A stretch of 54,047 nt of DNA from Candidatus Omnitrophota bacterium (GTDB taxonomy: Bacteria; Omnitrophota; Gorgyraeia; 2-01-FULL-45-10). The notes beneath the pieces are model-generated. The model had not been told where the DNA came from. It searched no databases and worked only from the letters and a program-made list of their open reading frames with translations. The translations under genes and the position numbers were made by a program. Numbering within the stretch: the first letter of the stretch is position 1; the number at the start of each line of letters is the position of its first letter. The DNA lies in NCBI GenBank assembly GCA_028715345.1, contig JAQUSB010000011.1, positions 1-54,047 of the forward strand. Direction: 5' to 3'. Shown one piece after another: positions 39,611 through 49,261 of the stretch.

Positions 39611-41569
39611 ATGGCAAAGATAATAGGCATAGACTTGGGTACATCGAATTCGGCCGCGGCGTACATGGAAGCGGGCCGTCCGGTTATAATACCGTCGGCA
39701 GAAGGCGCGGGAGTGGCCAGCGGAAAAGCGTTCCCGTCGTTCGTGGCGTTCACCAAAGACGGCACCAGGCTCGTCGGCGAACCGGCAAAGAGGCAGGCGT
39801 CGGTAAATCCCGAAGGCACGGTATTCGCGGCAAAGCGCAAAATGGGCACAGACTACAAATATAATATTTACGGCAAAGAATACACGCCCCAGCAGATATC
39901 TGCGTTCATTTTGCAGAAAATAAAACAGGACGCCGAAAATTACTTAGGCGATAAAGTAGAGGACGTAGTCATCACCTGCCCGGCTTATTTCAACGATAAC
40001 CAGCGGCAGGCGACTAAGGACGCGGGCGCGATAGCCGGTTTGAACGTTTTAAGGATAATAAACGAACCGACCGCGGCGTGCCTGGCATACGGACTCGACA
40101 AATCGGGCAAAGAGCAGAAGATAATGGTATTCGATCTGGGCGGCGGCACTCTCGACGTCACCATACTTGAGATGGGCTGGGACGACGAACATAAGGCCGC
40201 GACATTCGAGGTAATAGCGACTTCCGGGGACACACAGCTCGGCGGAACGGATATGGATAACGCGCTCGTCGATCACATAGTAAATCAATTCAAACGTGAT
40301 ACCGGCATCGACCTGAAGAACGACAAGATGGCGATGCAGCGCGTAAGGGAAGCTGCGGAAAAAGCCAAGGTAGAGCTGTCGAGCACCCTTTCTACCGATA
40401 TAAACCTGCCGTTCATCACAGCCGACCAGACGGGCCCGAAGCACCTTACGATGACGCTCAACAGGGCGAAGCTCGAAGATCTCGTGAAGCCGATCATTAA
40501 TAGGTGCCACCACCCGATCGAGCAGGCGTTGTCGGACGCGGAACTTACGGCGAAGAGTATCGACAGGATAATCTTAGTCGGCGGGCCTACGAGGATGCCG
40601 GTAGTCCAGAAGTTCGTAGAAGAATACGTCGGTAAGAAGCTTGAGCGCGGCGTCGATCCTATGGAATGCGTTGCTCTGGGCGCGGCAGTACAGGCGGCCA
40701 TCATAAAGGGCGACACGAAAGACGTCCTCTTACTCGACGTTACTCCGCTCTCTCTGGGTATCGAGACGCTCGGCGGAGTTTGTACTAAGCTCATCGAGAG
40801 AAATACCACGGTTCCCACTAAGAAGAGCCAGACTTTCTCGACCGCGGCCGATAATCAGACCGCAGTTACCATCAGAGTCTTGCAGGGCGAGCGAAAAATG
40901 GCCGACGACAACGTCGAGCTCGGCAGGTTCGACCTCATCGGCATACCGCCTGCTCCCCGCGGCATACCGCAGATCGAGGTCACATTCGACATCGATGCCT
41001 ACGGCATAGTGCACGTCGGCGCCAAAGATCTCGGCACAGGCAAGGAGCAGTCGATAAAGATATCGGCTCCGAAGAAACTCTCGAAAGAAGAGATCGATAA
41101 ATTCGTAAAAGAGGCCGAGAAATTCGCGGCCGAGGACGAAAAGAAGAAAGAGCAGGTCGATCTCGTGAACCAGGCCGATACGCTGGTCTACGCGACCGAG
41201 AAAGCCCTGAAAGAATACGGCGATAAGGTCTCTCAGGAGGAGCGGGGCAATATCGAAGCGAAGATCAACGACTTAAAACAGGCGATGAAAGACAAGAACC
41301 TCGACAGGATCAAAAAAGAGATGGAAGAGCTTACGAAAGTTTCGCATAAGCTTGCCGAGGAGATATATAAGAAGGCGCAGGACAAAGGCGGCGCGGGAGC
41401 GGGCGGCCCCGGCGGACAGGGACCGGGCGGACAGCAGGGACCCGGCCCGGATTACGGCGGCCCTCAGCAGGAGCCCGAGACCGAGAAGCACGGCGCCGGC
41501 TCGTCGAAAGACGACGTCATCGACGCGGAATACACGCCCGAGGACGAAGACAAAAAGAAGAAGAAATAA
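39611..41569 (+). CDS. dnaK: chaperone DnaK
   Basis: 652 residues, full length. ATPase signatures [33 protein letters not shown] and [16 protein letters not shown], then the substrate-binding domain ([17 protein letters not shown]) and a Gly/Gln-rich tail ending EDKKKKK. The phosphate-1 loop reads [10 protein letters not shown] with a short insertion ([13 protein letters not shown]) where most bacteria have EGARTTPS; this is a lineage-type variant. Its TAA is part of the left arm of the downstream inverted repeat. Confidence 0.97.
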   Translation: MAKIIGIDLGTSNSAAAYMEAGRPVIIPSAEGAGVASGKAFPSFVAFTKDGTRLVGEPAKRQASVNPEGTVFAAKRKMGTDYKYNIYGKEYTPQQISAFILQKIKQDAENYLGDKVEDVVITCPAYFNDNQRQATKDAGAIAGLNVLRIINEPTAACLAYGLDKSGKEQKIMVFDLGGGTLDVTILEMGWDDEHKAATFEVIATSGDTQLGGTDMDNALVDHIVNQFKRDTGIDLKNDKMAMQRVREAAEKAKVELSSTLSTDINLPFITADQTGPKHLTMTLNRAKLEDLVKPIINRCHHPIEQALSDAELTAKSIDRIILVGGPTRMPVVQKFVEEYVGKKLERGVDPMECVALGAAVQAAIIKGDTKDVLLLDVTPLSLGIETLGGVCTKLIERNTTVPTKKSQTFSTAADNQTAVTIRVLQGERKMADDNVELGRFDLIGIPPAPRGIPQIEVTFDIDAYGIVHVGAKDLGTGKEQSIKISAPKKLSKEEIDKFVKEAEKFAAEDEKKKEQVDLVNQADTLVYATEKALKEYGDKVSQEERGNIEAKINDLKQAMKDKNLDRIKKEMEELTKVSHKLAEEIYKKAQDKGGAGAGGPGGQGPGGQQGPGPDYGGPQQEPETEKHGAGSSKDDVIDAEYTPEDEDKKKKK

Positions 41570-41739
41570 AATTTTTCGCCACAGCGTGCAAATGCGCTAT
41601 GGCGAAGCGGTTCGTAAGGACGCAAATTTTTCAGCCATGTGAAAAATTTGCTCTGTAAAATTTCTCGTACGCTGCCTCGAAATTTTAAAGCCTTACTCAC
41701 CGCTCCGCCACATCGCATTTTTGCAGAGCGAAAAATTTT
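41568..41739 (+). repeat. MITE-like 172-bp element with long terminal inverted repeats
   Basis: The left arm begins AAAATTTTTCGC at the dnaK stop; its right-end mirror GCGAAAAATTTT ends at 41739. Arms of about 50 bp remain alignable: GCAAATGCG, TATGGCGAAGCGG and GTAAGG on the left against GCAAAAATGCG, TGTGGCGGAGCGG and GTAAGG on the right reversed. An inner hairpin AAATTTTTCA/TGAAAAATTT lies at about 41624-41650. No transposase. 41740-41906 has only a short GCACC/GGTGC repeat and no supported gene. Confidence 0.7.
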
Positions 41740-41906
41740 GATTAAAGCGTGGGAGCAGGTCGAAGGTTTGAATTTGCACCAGGTGCAAGCATATACAAGC
41801 ATGCATATCTCTAGAGGTAAGGGTAAAGTTGCTATCAAGATAGGTTGAATCTTAAAGTAGAAGACACGGTGAGGGTTGAGTTCATATCTGATACAAAGGA
41901 TAACAA

Positions 41907-43283
41907 ATGAAAATTGCATCTATCGGTTTGCATATCCAACACAAAGACGTAGCTAATATATCGTTTACATCTTCAACATCATTATTGGATTATGATATGT
42001 TGATATGGGATCCTTCTGATTTGTTTGAAGAATATAATTGCGAGTACTCTCAGCCTACTTATCAAGGATATCCAAATTTAAATGATGATGATTCTCCAAG
42101 GATTCGTGAGGATGTAAAGCGCAGAAGAGGTGAGATAATAGATTTTTTAAAAAACAATCGAACAATTATTATAATATTGCCACCACCTAAAAAATGCTAT
42201 TGTGCCAGTGGTAAATATGATTATGCTGGATCAGGCAAAAATCGTTCCACTACAAGATATGTAGACGAGCTTGATCTGTGTTCAATTGTTCCAATAGAAG
42301 ATTTTACAACAGTAATGGCCGATGGTTATAATATTGAACTTAGAGAACAAGAACCTTTTAAGAAATATTGGAGTAAAATGAATAAGCGGCATTATTATTC
42401 TGCATACTTGTCGTCTTCTTTAGGCAAACCATTTCTTTTTATAAAAGGTACCGACAAGGTAGTAGGAACGTGGGTGCCTACCAAAAATGGCATATTTCTA
42501 ATGCTTCCATCGCTAGTTATTAAACCTAAAAGTGAAGTTGCTTCAATATCGGCGGAATTTATAGATGCCATTAATGAACTAATTTCTGGGCTTCAAAAAA
42601 CGGGAGATGATTATTTATTGCCTCCTTGGACTAAGCAGTACATGTTGCCCCCTGAAGAAGCAAAAAGAAGTCAGGTTGAAATAAAAGAAAGCGAGCTTAC
42701 TGAATTAACGACAGAGATTGCTAAACTCAAAAAAGAGTTTATTAATATCGAAAAAAATAAAATTTTATTGAGTGGCTCTGGGAAAATATTAGAAGAGCAG
42801 GTTGCTTATATATTAGGCGAAATTGGTTTTATAGTTGAACGAGGGACTGCGGGACGCGATGATCTAATCCTCCGGTATGGTGATAAAGTTGCTGTTGTTG
42901 AGATTAAAGGGACATCTAAAAGCGCATCAGAAAAAAATGCTGCACAATTAGAAAAATGGGTTACAGAATATATCACTAATAATGATACTAAGCCAAAAGG
43001 TATTCTTATTGTCAATGCATACTGTGATATCCCATTAAACGAAAGAATTGAGCCACCGTTTCCACATCAAATGATTAAATATTCAATTAATCGTGAACAT
43101 TGTCTGATCACGACATCGCAGTTACTTGGGATTTATTATGCAGTACTGTCTGATTCTTCTCAAAAAGATGTTCTGATTAATGAAGTTTTTAATACAACTG
43201 GGGTATATTCTAAATTTTCAGAGTACCAAAGTTTTATTTCTATAAAGAAAAAGGAATCCGACCTAGTTGCCAATAAAGATTAG
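41907..43283 (+). CDS. orphan protein with C-terminal PD-(D/E)xK nuclease-like domain
   Basis: 458 residues, AT-rich and out of character with the flanking chaperone genes. N-terminal 240 residues unrecognised; a coiled coil follows (VEIKESELTELTTEIAKLKKEFINIEKNK). The C-terminus reads LEEQVAYILGEIGFIVERGTAGRDDLILRYGDKVAVVEIKGTSK, a good match to the PD-(D/E)xK pattern E...D-x(n)-ExK, as in DUF-type restriction endonuclease-like proteins. No methyltransferase is nearby. It may be a single-gene defence factor or a DNA-repair nuclease. Confidence 0.65.
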   Translation: MKIASIGLHIQHKDVANISFTSSTSLLDYDMLIWDPSDLFEEYNCEYSQPTYQGYPNLNDDDSPRIREDVKRRRGEIIDFLKNNRTIIIILPPPKKCYCASGKYDYAGSGKNRSTTRYVDELDLCSIVPIEDFTTVMADGYNIELREQEPFKKYWSKMNKRHYYSAYLSSSLGKPFLFIKGTDKVVGTWVPTKNGIFLMLPSLVIKPKSEVASISAEFIDAINELISGLQKTGDDYLLPPWTKQYMLPPEEAKRSQVEIKESELTELTTEIAKLKKEFINIEKNKILLSGSGKILEEQVAYILGEIGFIVERGTAGRDDLILRYGDKVAVVEIKGTSKSASEKNAAQLEKWVTEYITNNDTKPKGILIVNAYCDIPLNERIEPPFPHQMIKYSINREHCLITTSQLLGIYYAVLSDSSQKDVLINEVFNTTGVYSKFSEYQSFISIKKKESDLVANKD

Positions 43284-43328
43284 CTTATCAGATTAGATAA
43301 GATTACAATGATAATAGCGGAGGTAACC

Positions 43329-43523
43329 ATGAAAAAATTATATCTTTCCGACACGGATAAAAAGATCGGCGGGGTATGCGGAGGTCTGGGCGAGTATTTC
43401 GATATAGACCCGACGCTTGTCAGGGTAATTTTCATATTGATAGCGCTGCTGTCATTGGGGTTGGGCGTTCTCGCTTATATCCTGATATGGATGGTCATTC
43501 CGCGCAAACCTATGGCTAAGTAA
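43329..43523 (+). CDS. PspC-domain membrane protein
   Basis: 64 residues from ATG 43329 (GGAGGTAACC upstream); an in-frame start at 43308 adds MIIAEVT. PspC pattern: [57 protein letters not shown], one membrane helix. Related proteins sense envelope stress; here it is a small stand-alone. Confidence 0.9.
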   Translation: MKKLYLSDTDKKIGGVCGGLGEYFDIDPTLVRVIFILIALLSLGLGVLAYILIWMVIPRKPMAK

Positions 43524-43534
43524 AAGGAAGCAAA

Positions 43535-43879
43535 ATGCTGCTCATCATCAGAAAAAAGGCTGACGAAGGGGTCCGGGAGATAGTCTCCGAGGATCTCGGC
43601 GGATATACGAAGGTTGTCGTCGATGTCCGGCGGAAGATACTGGCCGCGGGCAGCGAAGTCCACGCTAACGGCGAGAGGTTACTGCTCGAAGACGGCAGTG
43701 ACCGGTCGGACCTGTGGGGCGGCGGCATAGATTTTGCGACGGGGGATATCGATTTTGAGTCGATGATAAACGGGCATGCGAAACAAGCGAAAAAAAGCTG
43801 CGAAGTTTTGGATAAAAAGATACGCAGGCAGATGAAAACGATAATAAATAATTTATTGGGCAAGAAAAAACCGCTTTAA
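43535..43879 (+). CDS. DUF5674 family protein
   Basis: 114 residues: [63 protein letters not shown] and [11 protein letters not shown], matching DUF5674 (VVDVxxGIMAxDAELHADEEALLLEDGS). Small alpha/beta protein of unknown function, common in candidate phyla. Twelve nt after the pspC gene and 10 nt before dnaJ. Confidence 0.75.
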   Translation: MLLIIRKKADEGVREIVSEDLGGYTKVVVDVRRKILAAGSEVHANGERLLLEDGSDRSDLWGGGIDFATGDIDFESMINGHAKQAKKSCEVLDKKIRRQMKTIINNLLGKKKPL

Positions 43880-43889
43880 AAAAGGGTTC

Positions 43890-45062
43890 ATGGCGAAACG
43901 CGATTATTATGAGATTTTAGGTATATCCAGGTCGGCGAGTGCCGACGAGATAAAAAGAGCTTACAGAAACCTTGCTTTGAAATACCATCCCGACAGGGTC
44001 CCTGCGGAAAAAAAGAAAGAAGCTGAGGAAAAATTCAAAGAAGTGTCCGAGGCCTACGAAGTCCTGCTCGACCCGCAGAAAAAAGCTACCTACGACCAAT
44101 ATGGCCACGCCGGCGTAGACAGTTCGTTCAAGCAGGGCGGATTCAGCTGGCAGGATTTCCACCACTTCGACGATGTCAAGGACGTGTGGGGCCAGTTTGA
44201 CTTGAACGACCTATTAAGAGGCTTCGGGTTCGGCTCGAACATGTTCACCGATTCGTTCGAAGAGGGCGAAGGCCGCAGGTACGGCGGCAGGCGCGGCGCG
44301 GACCTCGAGTACAGGATCAGGATAACTTTCGAAGACGCGGCTTTCGGGACGGAGAAGACGATATCGATACCGCGCAACGAAACATGCGAAGTTTGCGGCG
44401 GCACGGGCGCCAAGCCCGGCTCGAAGACGGAGCGCTGCCCGGATTGCGGCGGCCGCGGCAAGGTGAGCGCGTCGAGCGGGTTCTTCAATATCATCAGGAC
44501 CTGCCAGAGATGCGGCGGCGAAGGCACGATCATAAAGACCCCATGCTCCGCGTGCGGCGGCAGGGGGCGTGTGCGGACGAAGAGGAATATAAAAGTCAAG
44601 ATACCGGCGGGTGTTGATACCGGATCGCGTCTGAGGGTCCACGGCGAAGGCGAAGCAGGCGCGAAAGGCGCGAAGTCGGGTGACCTATACCTTTTATTGG
44701 AAGTGGAGCCGCATGAGATATTCGAACGCCACGACGCGGACATATATTGCGAAGTGCCGATAAGTTTCGTCATAGCGGTGCTGGGCGGGGAAGTCGAAGT
44801 CCCGACGCTTGAAGGCAGGATAATGATGAAGATACCGCCGGGGACGCAGAGCGGCAGGGTCTTAAGATTAAGAGGCAAGGGGATAGCGCGCCTGCATGAA
44901 TCGGGCAGGGGCGACCAGTTGGTCAAAGTTCAGATAGACGTGCCGACCGACACTTCGTCGGAGCAGAGAAGAATATTGAAAGATTTCGCGAGAGCGTCCC
45001 AGGAGAGCCCCGGGCCATTAGCGAAGTCGTTCGTCGAGAAGATGAAGAGGATGTTCAGATAA
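43890..45062 (+). CDS. dnaJ: chaperone DnaJ
   Basis: 390 residues. J domain with HPD (KYHPDR), a G/F region, four CxxCxGxG zinc repeats ([32 protein letters not shown]) and a C-terminal substrate domain. Works with DnaK/GrpE encoded 2.3 kb upstream; the gap is filled by the nuclease, pspC and DUF5674 genes. Start ATG 43890 follows AAAAAAGGG. Confidence 0.96.
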   Translation: MAKRDYYEILGISRSASADEIKRAYRNLALKYHPDRVPAEKKKEAEEKFKEVSEAYEVLLDPQKKATYDQYGHAGVDSSFKQGGFSWQDFHHFDDVKDVWGQFDLNDLLRGFGFGSNMFTDSFEEGEGRRYGGRRGADLEYRIRITFEDAAFGTEKTISIPRNETCEVCGGTGAKPGSKTERCPDCGGRGKVSASSGFFNIIRTCQRCGGEGTIIKTPCSACGGRGRVRTKRNIKVKIPAGVDTGSRLRVHGEGEAGAKGAKSGDLYLLLEVEPHEIFERHDADIYCEVPISFVIAVLGGEVEVPTLEGRIMMKIPPGTQSGRVLRLRGKGIARLHESGRGDQLVKVQIDVPTDTSSEQRRILKDFARASQESPGPLAKSFVEKMKRMFR

Positions 45063-45080
45063 ACAACATTAGGGAGAGTT

Positions 45081-45338
45081 ATGCCGACTTACGAATACGA
45101 ATGCGATAAATGTAAACACAGATTCGACGCCTTCCAGTCGATGACCGCGAAACCGCTTACGAAATGTTCCGAGTGCGGCGGGAAAGTGACGCGCCTTTTG
45201 GGCACCGGCAGCGGCATAATATTCAAAGGAAGCGGATTTTACCAGACGGATTACAAGAAATCATCCGTTTCGGGATCATGCAGTAAGCCCAAGTCCGACG
45301 CATGCAAAGGCTGCCCAAGCCATAAACACAAACATTAA
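45081..45338 (+). CDS. FmdB-type zinc ribbon protein
   Basis: 85 residues: MPTYEYECDKCKHRFDAFQSM, LTKCSECGGKVTRLLGTGSGIIFKGSGFYQTDYKK, and a Cys/His-rich tail SGSCSKPKSDACKGCPSHKHKH. The CxxC...CxxC zinc ribbon is the FmdB/CxxC_CXXC_SSSS family, which often accompanies regulatory or translation genes. Confidence 0.9.
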   Translation: MPTYEYECDKCKHRFDAFQSMTAKPLTKCSECGGKVTRLLGTGSGIIFKGSGFYQTDYKKSSVSGSCSKPKSDACKGCPSHKHKH

Positions 45339-45353
45339 ATAAGGCCTCGTAAA

Positions 45354-46601
45354 ATGCCCATAGTAAAACCTTTTAAAGCGCTCAGATATAATAAATCGAA
45401 AGTGCGGAACATCGCGGAAGTGGTTACCCCTCCGTATGACGTCATACCGCCGAAGATGCAGGGCGAATTGTACCGCAAAAACAAATATAACGCGGTCCGC
45501 ATTATTTTAAATAAGACGACTTCCAAAGATACGGCTTCCAACAACAGGTACACCCGTTCGAAAAAATTCCTGACCAGATGGCTCAAAGAAGGCGTTTTGA
45601 AGAGGGACGACAAGGACGCTTTCTACGTCTATACCCAGATATATAAAAGCGGCAAAAGGAATATAGCTCAGGTAGGTTTCATAGGCCTGATGAAGATCGG
45701 ATCCGAAGGCAAAGACAAGGTGCTGCCGCATGAGAATACGCTCGCCACTCCGAAAAAAGACCGCCTTGAACTGACACGCGCCGTAAGAGGCAACCTTGAG
45801 CCGATATTCATACTGCACGACGATAGCGCCATAACGCGCGCGCTCAAAAAATTCAGCGCTAAAAATAAACCCGTCATAGACTTCAGGCGCGAAGGCGTCC
45901 GGCACATCATCCGGAAATTGGAAGACCCGGCGATAATAGAGATGATCGAGCGCCATATGAAAGGCAAAAATGTCTTCATTGCCGACGGACATCACCGCTA
46001 CGAGGTGGCGAAGATGTATTCGAAAGAGCCGGGAGGTTCGGACCATTTGATGGTCTATTTTGTCGAAGCGGACGAGGCGATGCTAACGGTGCTCCCGACC
46101 CACCGCCTAATAAAGGATTTAGGAAAAATAGAAAAAGATGATATAATAGGCAGATTAAAAAAGCACTTTGATATAGAGAAGACGGCTGACGTTAAAAAAA
46201 TGATCTTAAGGTTGTCCGGGCTTAGCGCGGGATGCGCGTTCGGCATGTACCTGGGTAAGAGGCGTTTTTACGTACTTAAACTCAAAGACGCCGGACAGTC
46301 CGATAAAGTCATCAGGGATAAGCCGAAGGAATGGAAGAGGCTCGACGTTTCCATATTGCACCATTTTGTTCTTCGGCATCTGCTCGGCATAAAAGATACG
46401 GACGAGAATATAGAATTTTCCAAAGACCCTTTTGAAACGGCAAAAGCCGTGGACAGTAATAAATTCAAAGCGGCGTTCTTTTTGAACCCGACGAAAGTAT
46501 CGCAGGTAAAACGTATAGCGAAGCTGGGCGAGCGTATGCCGAGGAAATCGACATATTTCTATCCGAAGCAGATCTCGGGTCTGGTAATAAATAAACATTA
46601 A
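45354..46601 (+). CDS. DUF1015 family protein
   Basis: 415 residues. Signatures: VVTPPYDVI, NAVRIILNKTTSKD, DAFYVYTQIYK, HENTLATPKKDRLELTRAVRGNLEPIFILHDD, FIADGHHRYEVAKMYSKE and ETAKAVDSNKFKAAFFLNPTKVSQVKRIA. The family is a putative kinase/phosphotransferase-like protein linked in some organisms to serine or inositol metabolism; function unproven here. Ten nt spacing to the corrinoid gene. Confidence 0.9.
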   Translation: MPIVKPFKALRYNKSKVRNIAEVVTPPYDVIPPKMQGELYRKNKYNAVRIILNKTTSKDTASNNRYTRSKKFLTRWLKEGVLKRDDKDAFYVYTQIYKSGKRNIAQVGFIGLMKIGSEGKDKVLPHENTLATPKKDRLELTRAVRGNLEPIFILHDDSAITRALKKFSAKNKPVIDFRREGVRHIIRKLEDPAIIEMIERHMKGKNVFIADGHHRYEVAKMYSKEPGGSDHLMVYFVEADEAMLTVLPTHRLIKDLGKIEKDDIIGRLKKHFDIEKTADVKKMILRLSGLSAGCAFGMYLGKRRFYVLKLKDAGQSDKVIRDKPKEWKRLDVSILHHFVLRHLLGIKDTDENIEFSKDPFETAKAVDSNKFKAAFFLNPTKVSQVKRIAKLGERMPRKSTYFYPKQISGLVINKH

Positions 46602-46610
46602 AGGAAACCG

Positions 46611-47252
46611 ATGAAAGATAAAATACTCAATGACATTAAAGCGGCGCTGATGCGCGGCGACAGGGCAGGCGTTACGGCATTGACCAAGGCGGCTCTTGAT
46701 GCGGGCGTGAGCATACCCGACATACTTAACGACGGGCTCATCGCCGGCATGGATATCATAGGCGGCAAATTCAAAAATAACGAAGTGTTCATCCCCGAAG
46801 TGCTTATCGCGGCCAAAGCGATGCACGAGGGCATGGCGCTTATCGAGCCGCATTTTTTAAAATGCGGCATCAAGCCTATGGGCAAGGTCGTAATAGGGAC
46901 GGTCAAGGGCGATCTCCACGACATAGGGAAGAATATCGTGAGCATGATGCTTAAAGGGTCGTGCTTCGAGGTCGAGGATTGCGGGATAGACGTCCCGACG
47001 GAGAAATTTATCGAGGCGATCAGGAAGGGCGGGGTCGATATCCTCGCGATGTCGTCGCTCCTCACGACATCTATGAATTCGATGAAAGACACGATAAGCG
47101 CGCTGAAAGCGGCGGGGCTTCGCGATAAGGTCAAAGTAATGGTCGGCGGGGCGCCGGTGACCAAAGAATTTGCCGATTCCATAGAAGCCGATTGTTACGC
47201 GAAAGACGCAGCGATAGCCGTCGATAAGGCCAAAGAATTGCTTAAGAGGTGA
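46611..47252 (+). CDS. corrinoid-binding methyltransferase accessory protein
   Basis: 213 residues. N-terminal helical cap (B12-binding_2) then the cobalamin domain with the base-on histidine motif GDLHDIGKN, SLLTTSMNSM and GGAPVT. It would carry a methyl-corrinoid intermediate, as in MtaC/MtbC-type systems. No substrate methyltransferase is adjacent, so it presumably pairs with one elsewhere. Confidence 0.92.
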   Translation: MKDKILNDIKAALMRGDRAGVTALTKAALDAGVSIPDILNDGLIAGMDIIGGKFKNNEVFIPEVLIAAKAMHEGMALIEPHFLKCGIKPMGKVVIGTVKGDLHDIGKNIVSMMLKGSCFEVEDCGIDVPTEKFIEAIRKGGVDILAMSSLLTTSMNSMKDTISALKAAGLRDKVKVMVGGAPVTKEFADSIEADCYAKDAAIAVDKAKELLKR

Positions 47253-47259
47253 TCTAAGT

Positions 47260-48102
47260 ATGCCGCTTTTCCCCAGAAAACCTAAATACACGATAGTAAA
47301 GATAGCCAAGAAAAGGGACATCCCCGAAGATCTCTGGACGCGATGCGTCGACTGCAATGAACTCATCTATAATAAGAAGCTGGACGAGAATATGCGCGTC
47401 TGCCCGAAGTGCAATTACCATTTTTCGCTCGGCGCCAGGGCGAGGATAGCCCTTCTTATGGACGAGGGCAGTTTCAAAGAGATGGATGCCCAGATGGAAT
47501 CCCTCGATCCGCTCACGTTCGCGGGGCCAAAGACATATAAGGAAAAGATAAAGAAGGACCAGGAGCTTACAAAATTAAAAGAAGCGGTCGTTACGGGCGA
47601 AGGCGCAATAAACGGCATACCGGTCGTCCTGGGAGTGACCGATTCGCGGTTCATCATGGGCTCGATGGGCTCTGTAGTGGGCGAGAAATTGACCCGCGCC
47701 ATCGAACATGCCACTAAAAAACACCTCCCCCTTATCATAGTATCCGGCTCCGGCGGCGGGGCCAGGATGTACGAAGGCCTGTATTCTCTTATGCAGATGG
47801 CGAAGACATCGGCCGCTTTGTGCAGGCACGACAGGGCAGGATGCGTATTCATATCGATCCTCACAAACCCGACGATGGCCGGCATCATGGCGAGCTTTGC
47901 CTCGCTCGGGGATATTATAATGGCGGAGCCGAAAGCCCTGATAGGTTTTACCGGTCCGCGCGTCATCGAGCAGACCATAAGGCAGAAACTGCCGCCCGGT
48001 TTCCAGAAATCGGAATTCTTGCTCACCCACGGCCTCATAGATATGATAGTTCCCAGGAAGACGATGAAAGAGACCCTCTCGAGGCTGTTATCTTATTTTT
48101 AA
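47260..48102 (+). CDS. accD: acetyl-CoA carboxylase carboxyltransferase beta subunit
   Basis: 280 residues. Four-Cys zinc finger CVDCNELIYNKKLDENMRVCPKC, then carboxyltransferase domain: GVTDSRFIMGSMGSVVGEKLTRAIE, IIVSGSGGGARMYEGLYSLMQM, GGVFISI-like CVFISILTNPTMAGIMASFASLGDIIMAEPKALIGFTGPRVIEQTI. Commits acetyl-CoA to malonyl-CoA together with AccA, which is not in the window. Just after it lies a possible promoter TTGCGC-16 nt-TAAAAT (48104-48131). Confidence 0.95.
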   Translation: MPLFPRKPKYTIVKIAKKRDIPEDLWTRCVDCNELIYNKKLDENMRVCPKCNYHFSLGARARIALLMDEGSFKEMDAQMESLDPLTFAGPKTYKEKIKKDQELTKLKEAVVTGEGAINGIPVVLGVTDSRFIMGSMGSVVGEKLTRAIEHATKKHLPLIIVSGSGGGARMYEGLYSLMQMAKTSAALCRHDRAGCVFISILTNPTMAGIMASFASLGDIIMAEPKALIGFTGPRVIEQTIRQKLPPGFQKSEFLLTHGLIDMIVPRKTMKETLSRLLSYF

Positions 48103-48141
48103 GTTGCGCATTGCTGCTATTATGCTAAAATAATAACTCAT

Positions 48142-49245
48142 ATGGCACAAGTAAGCTTAAATAACGTCTCGAAATTCTTCCCCGGCAACGTCCAGGCCAT
48201 ACGCGACATAAACCTCGGTATAGAAAATAAAGAATTTGTAGTTTTTGTAGGCCCTTCCGGATGCGGTAAATCCACCACTTTAAGGATAATAGCAGGACTC
48301 GAAGAAGCTTCCTCCGGCGACGTGTACATAGGCGACCAGCGCGTCAACGACGTCCCGCCGAAAGACAGGAATATCGCTATGGTATTCCAGAACTACGCGC
48401 TCTATCCACATATGACCGCTTACGAGAATATGGCGTTCGGCCTGCGCCTGCGCAAATATCCCAAAGCGGAAATAGAATCGAGGGTCAGGGAAGCGGCGAC
48501 GATACTCGGGATAGAGAAGCTTCTCCACAGAAAACCCAGAGAGCTCTCGGGCGGACAGAGGCAGAGGGTCGCGGTCGGCCGCGCCATCGTGAGAAAACCG
48601 CTCGTATTCCTGTTCGACGAACCCCTTTCGAACCTCGACGCCAAGATGCGCGTCCAGATGAGGACCGAGATAAAGAAGGTCCACATCAGGCTCCAGACGA
48701 CGATGATATACGTGACGCACGACCAGACCGAAGCGCTCACAATGGGCGATAGGATCGTCGTGATGAAGGACGGCATCATACAGCAGATAGCCGACCCGAT
48801 CAAACTTTACGATAAGCCGGTGAATAAATTCGTCGCCGGTTTCATCGGCAGCCCGCCTATGAATTTCATCAGAGGGCCGATAATAAAGCAGGACGGGAAA
48901 TTCTATTTCAACGAGGGGAAATTCAAGGTCAGGGTAGTGGATTCGATGATGAAAACGGTCGAGCCGTATATCGATAAAGAGGTCATATTCGGCATAAGGC
49001 CCGAAGACATATACGACAAGCTCTTCGTTTCCGAAGCGCCGCCCGATAATACCATAAAAGCGACCTGCGAACTTATCGAACCGATGGGATCGGAAGCGTA
49101 CCTGTATCTCAATACGGGTAAGAACCCGCTCGTAGCAAAAGTGGGCGGCCACAACAAACCTACGTTGAACCAGGACATGGATCTCGTCTTCGATATGTCG
49201 AAGATACACTTTTTTGACAAAGAAACAGAGAATACGATAGTCTAA
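48142..49245 (+). CDS. ABC transporter ATP-binding protein, MalK/UgpC type
   Basis: 367 residues. Walker A GPSGCGKSTTLRII, Q loop VFQNYALYPHMTAYENM, signature LSGGQRQRVAVGRAIVRKPLVFLFDEPLSNLDAKMR, H loop YVTHDQTEAL, then a C-terminal TOBE regulatory domain. This is the sugar/polyol importer ATPase group; the ATPase is alone here and may serve several importers. Confidence 0.92.
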   Translation: MAQVSLNNVSKFFPGNVQAIRDINLGIENKEFVVFVGPSGCGKSTTLRIIAGLEEASSGDVYIGDQRVNDVPPKDRNIAMVFQNYALYPHMTAYENMAFGLRLRKYPKAEIESRVREAATILGIEKLLHRKPRELSGGQRQRVAVGRAIVRKPLVFLFDEPLSNLDAKMRVQMRTEIKKVHIRLQTTMIYVTHDQTEALTMGDRIVVMKDGIIQQIADPIKLYDKPVNKFVAGFIGSPPMNFIRGPIIKQDGKFYFNEGKFKVRVVDSMMKTVEPYIDKEVIFGIRPEDIYDKLFVSEAPPDNTIKATCELIEPMGSEAYLYLNTGKNPLVAKVGGHNKPTLNQDMDLVFDMSKIHFFDKETENTIV

Positions 49246-49261
49246 CCTTTAGGCTTTAAGG

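Noticed and set aside
41639-41848. Plus-strand frame of 69 codons between dnaK and the nuclease gene
   Set aside because: Half lies in the MITE-like inverted repeat and there is no RBS; no supported product.
48280-49209. Open frame of 309 codons on the minus strand
   Set aside because: Antisense to the MalK-type ATPase with Walker and signature motifs intact.
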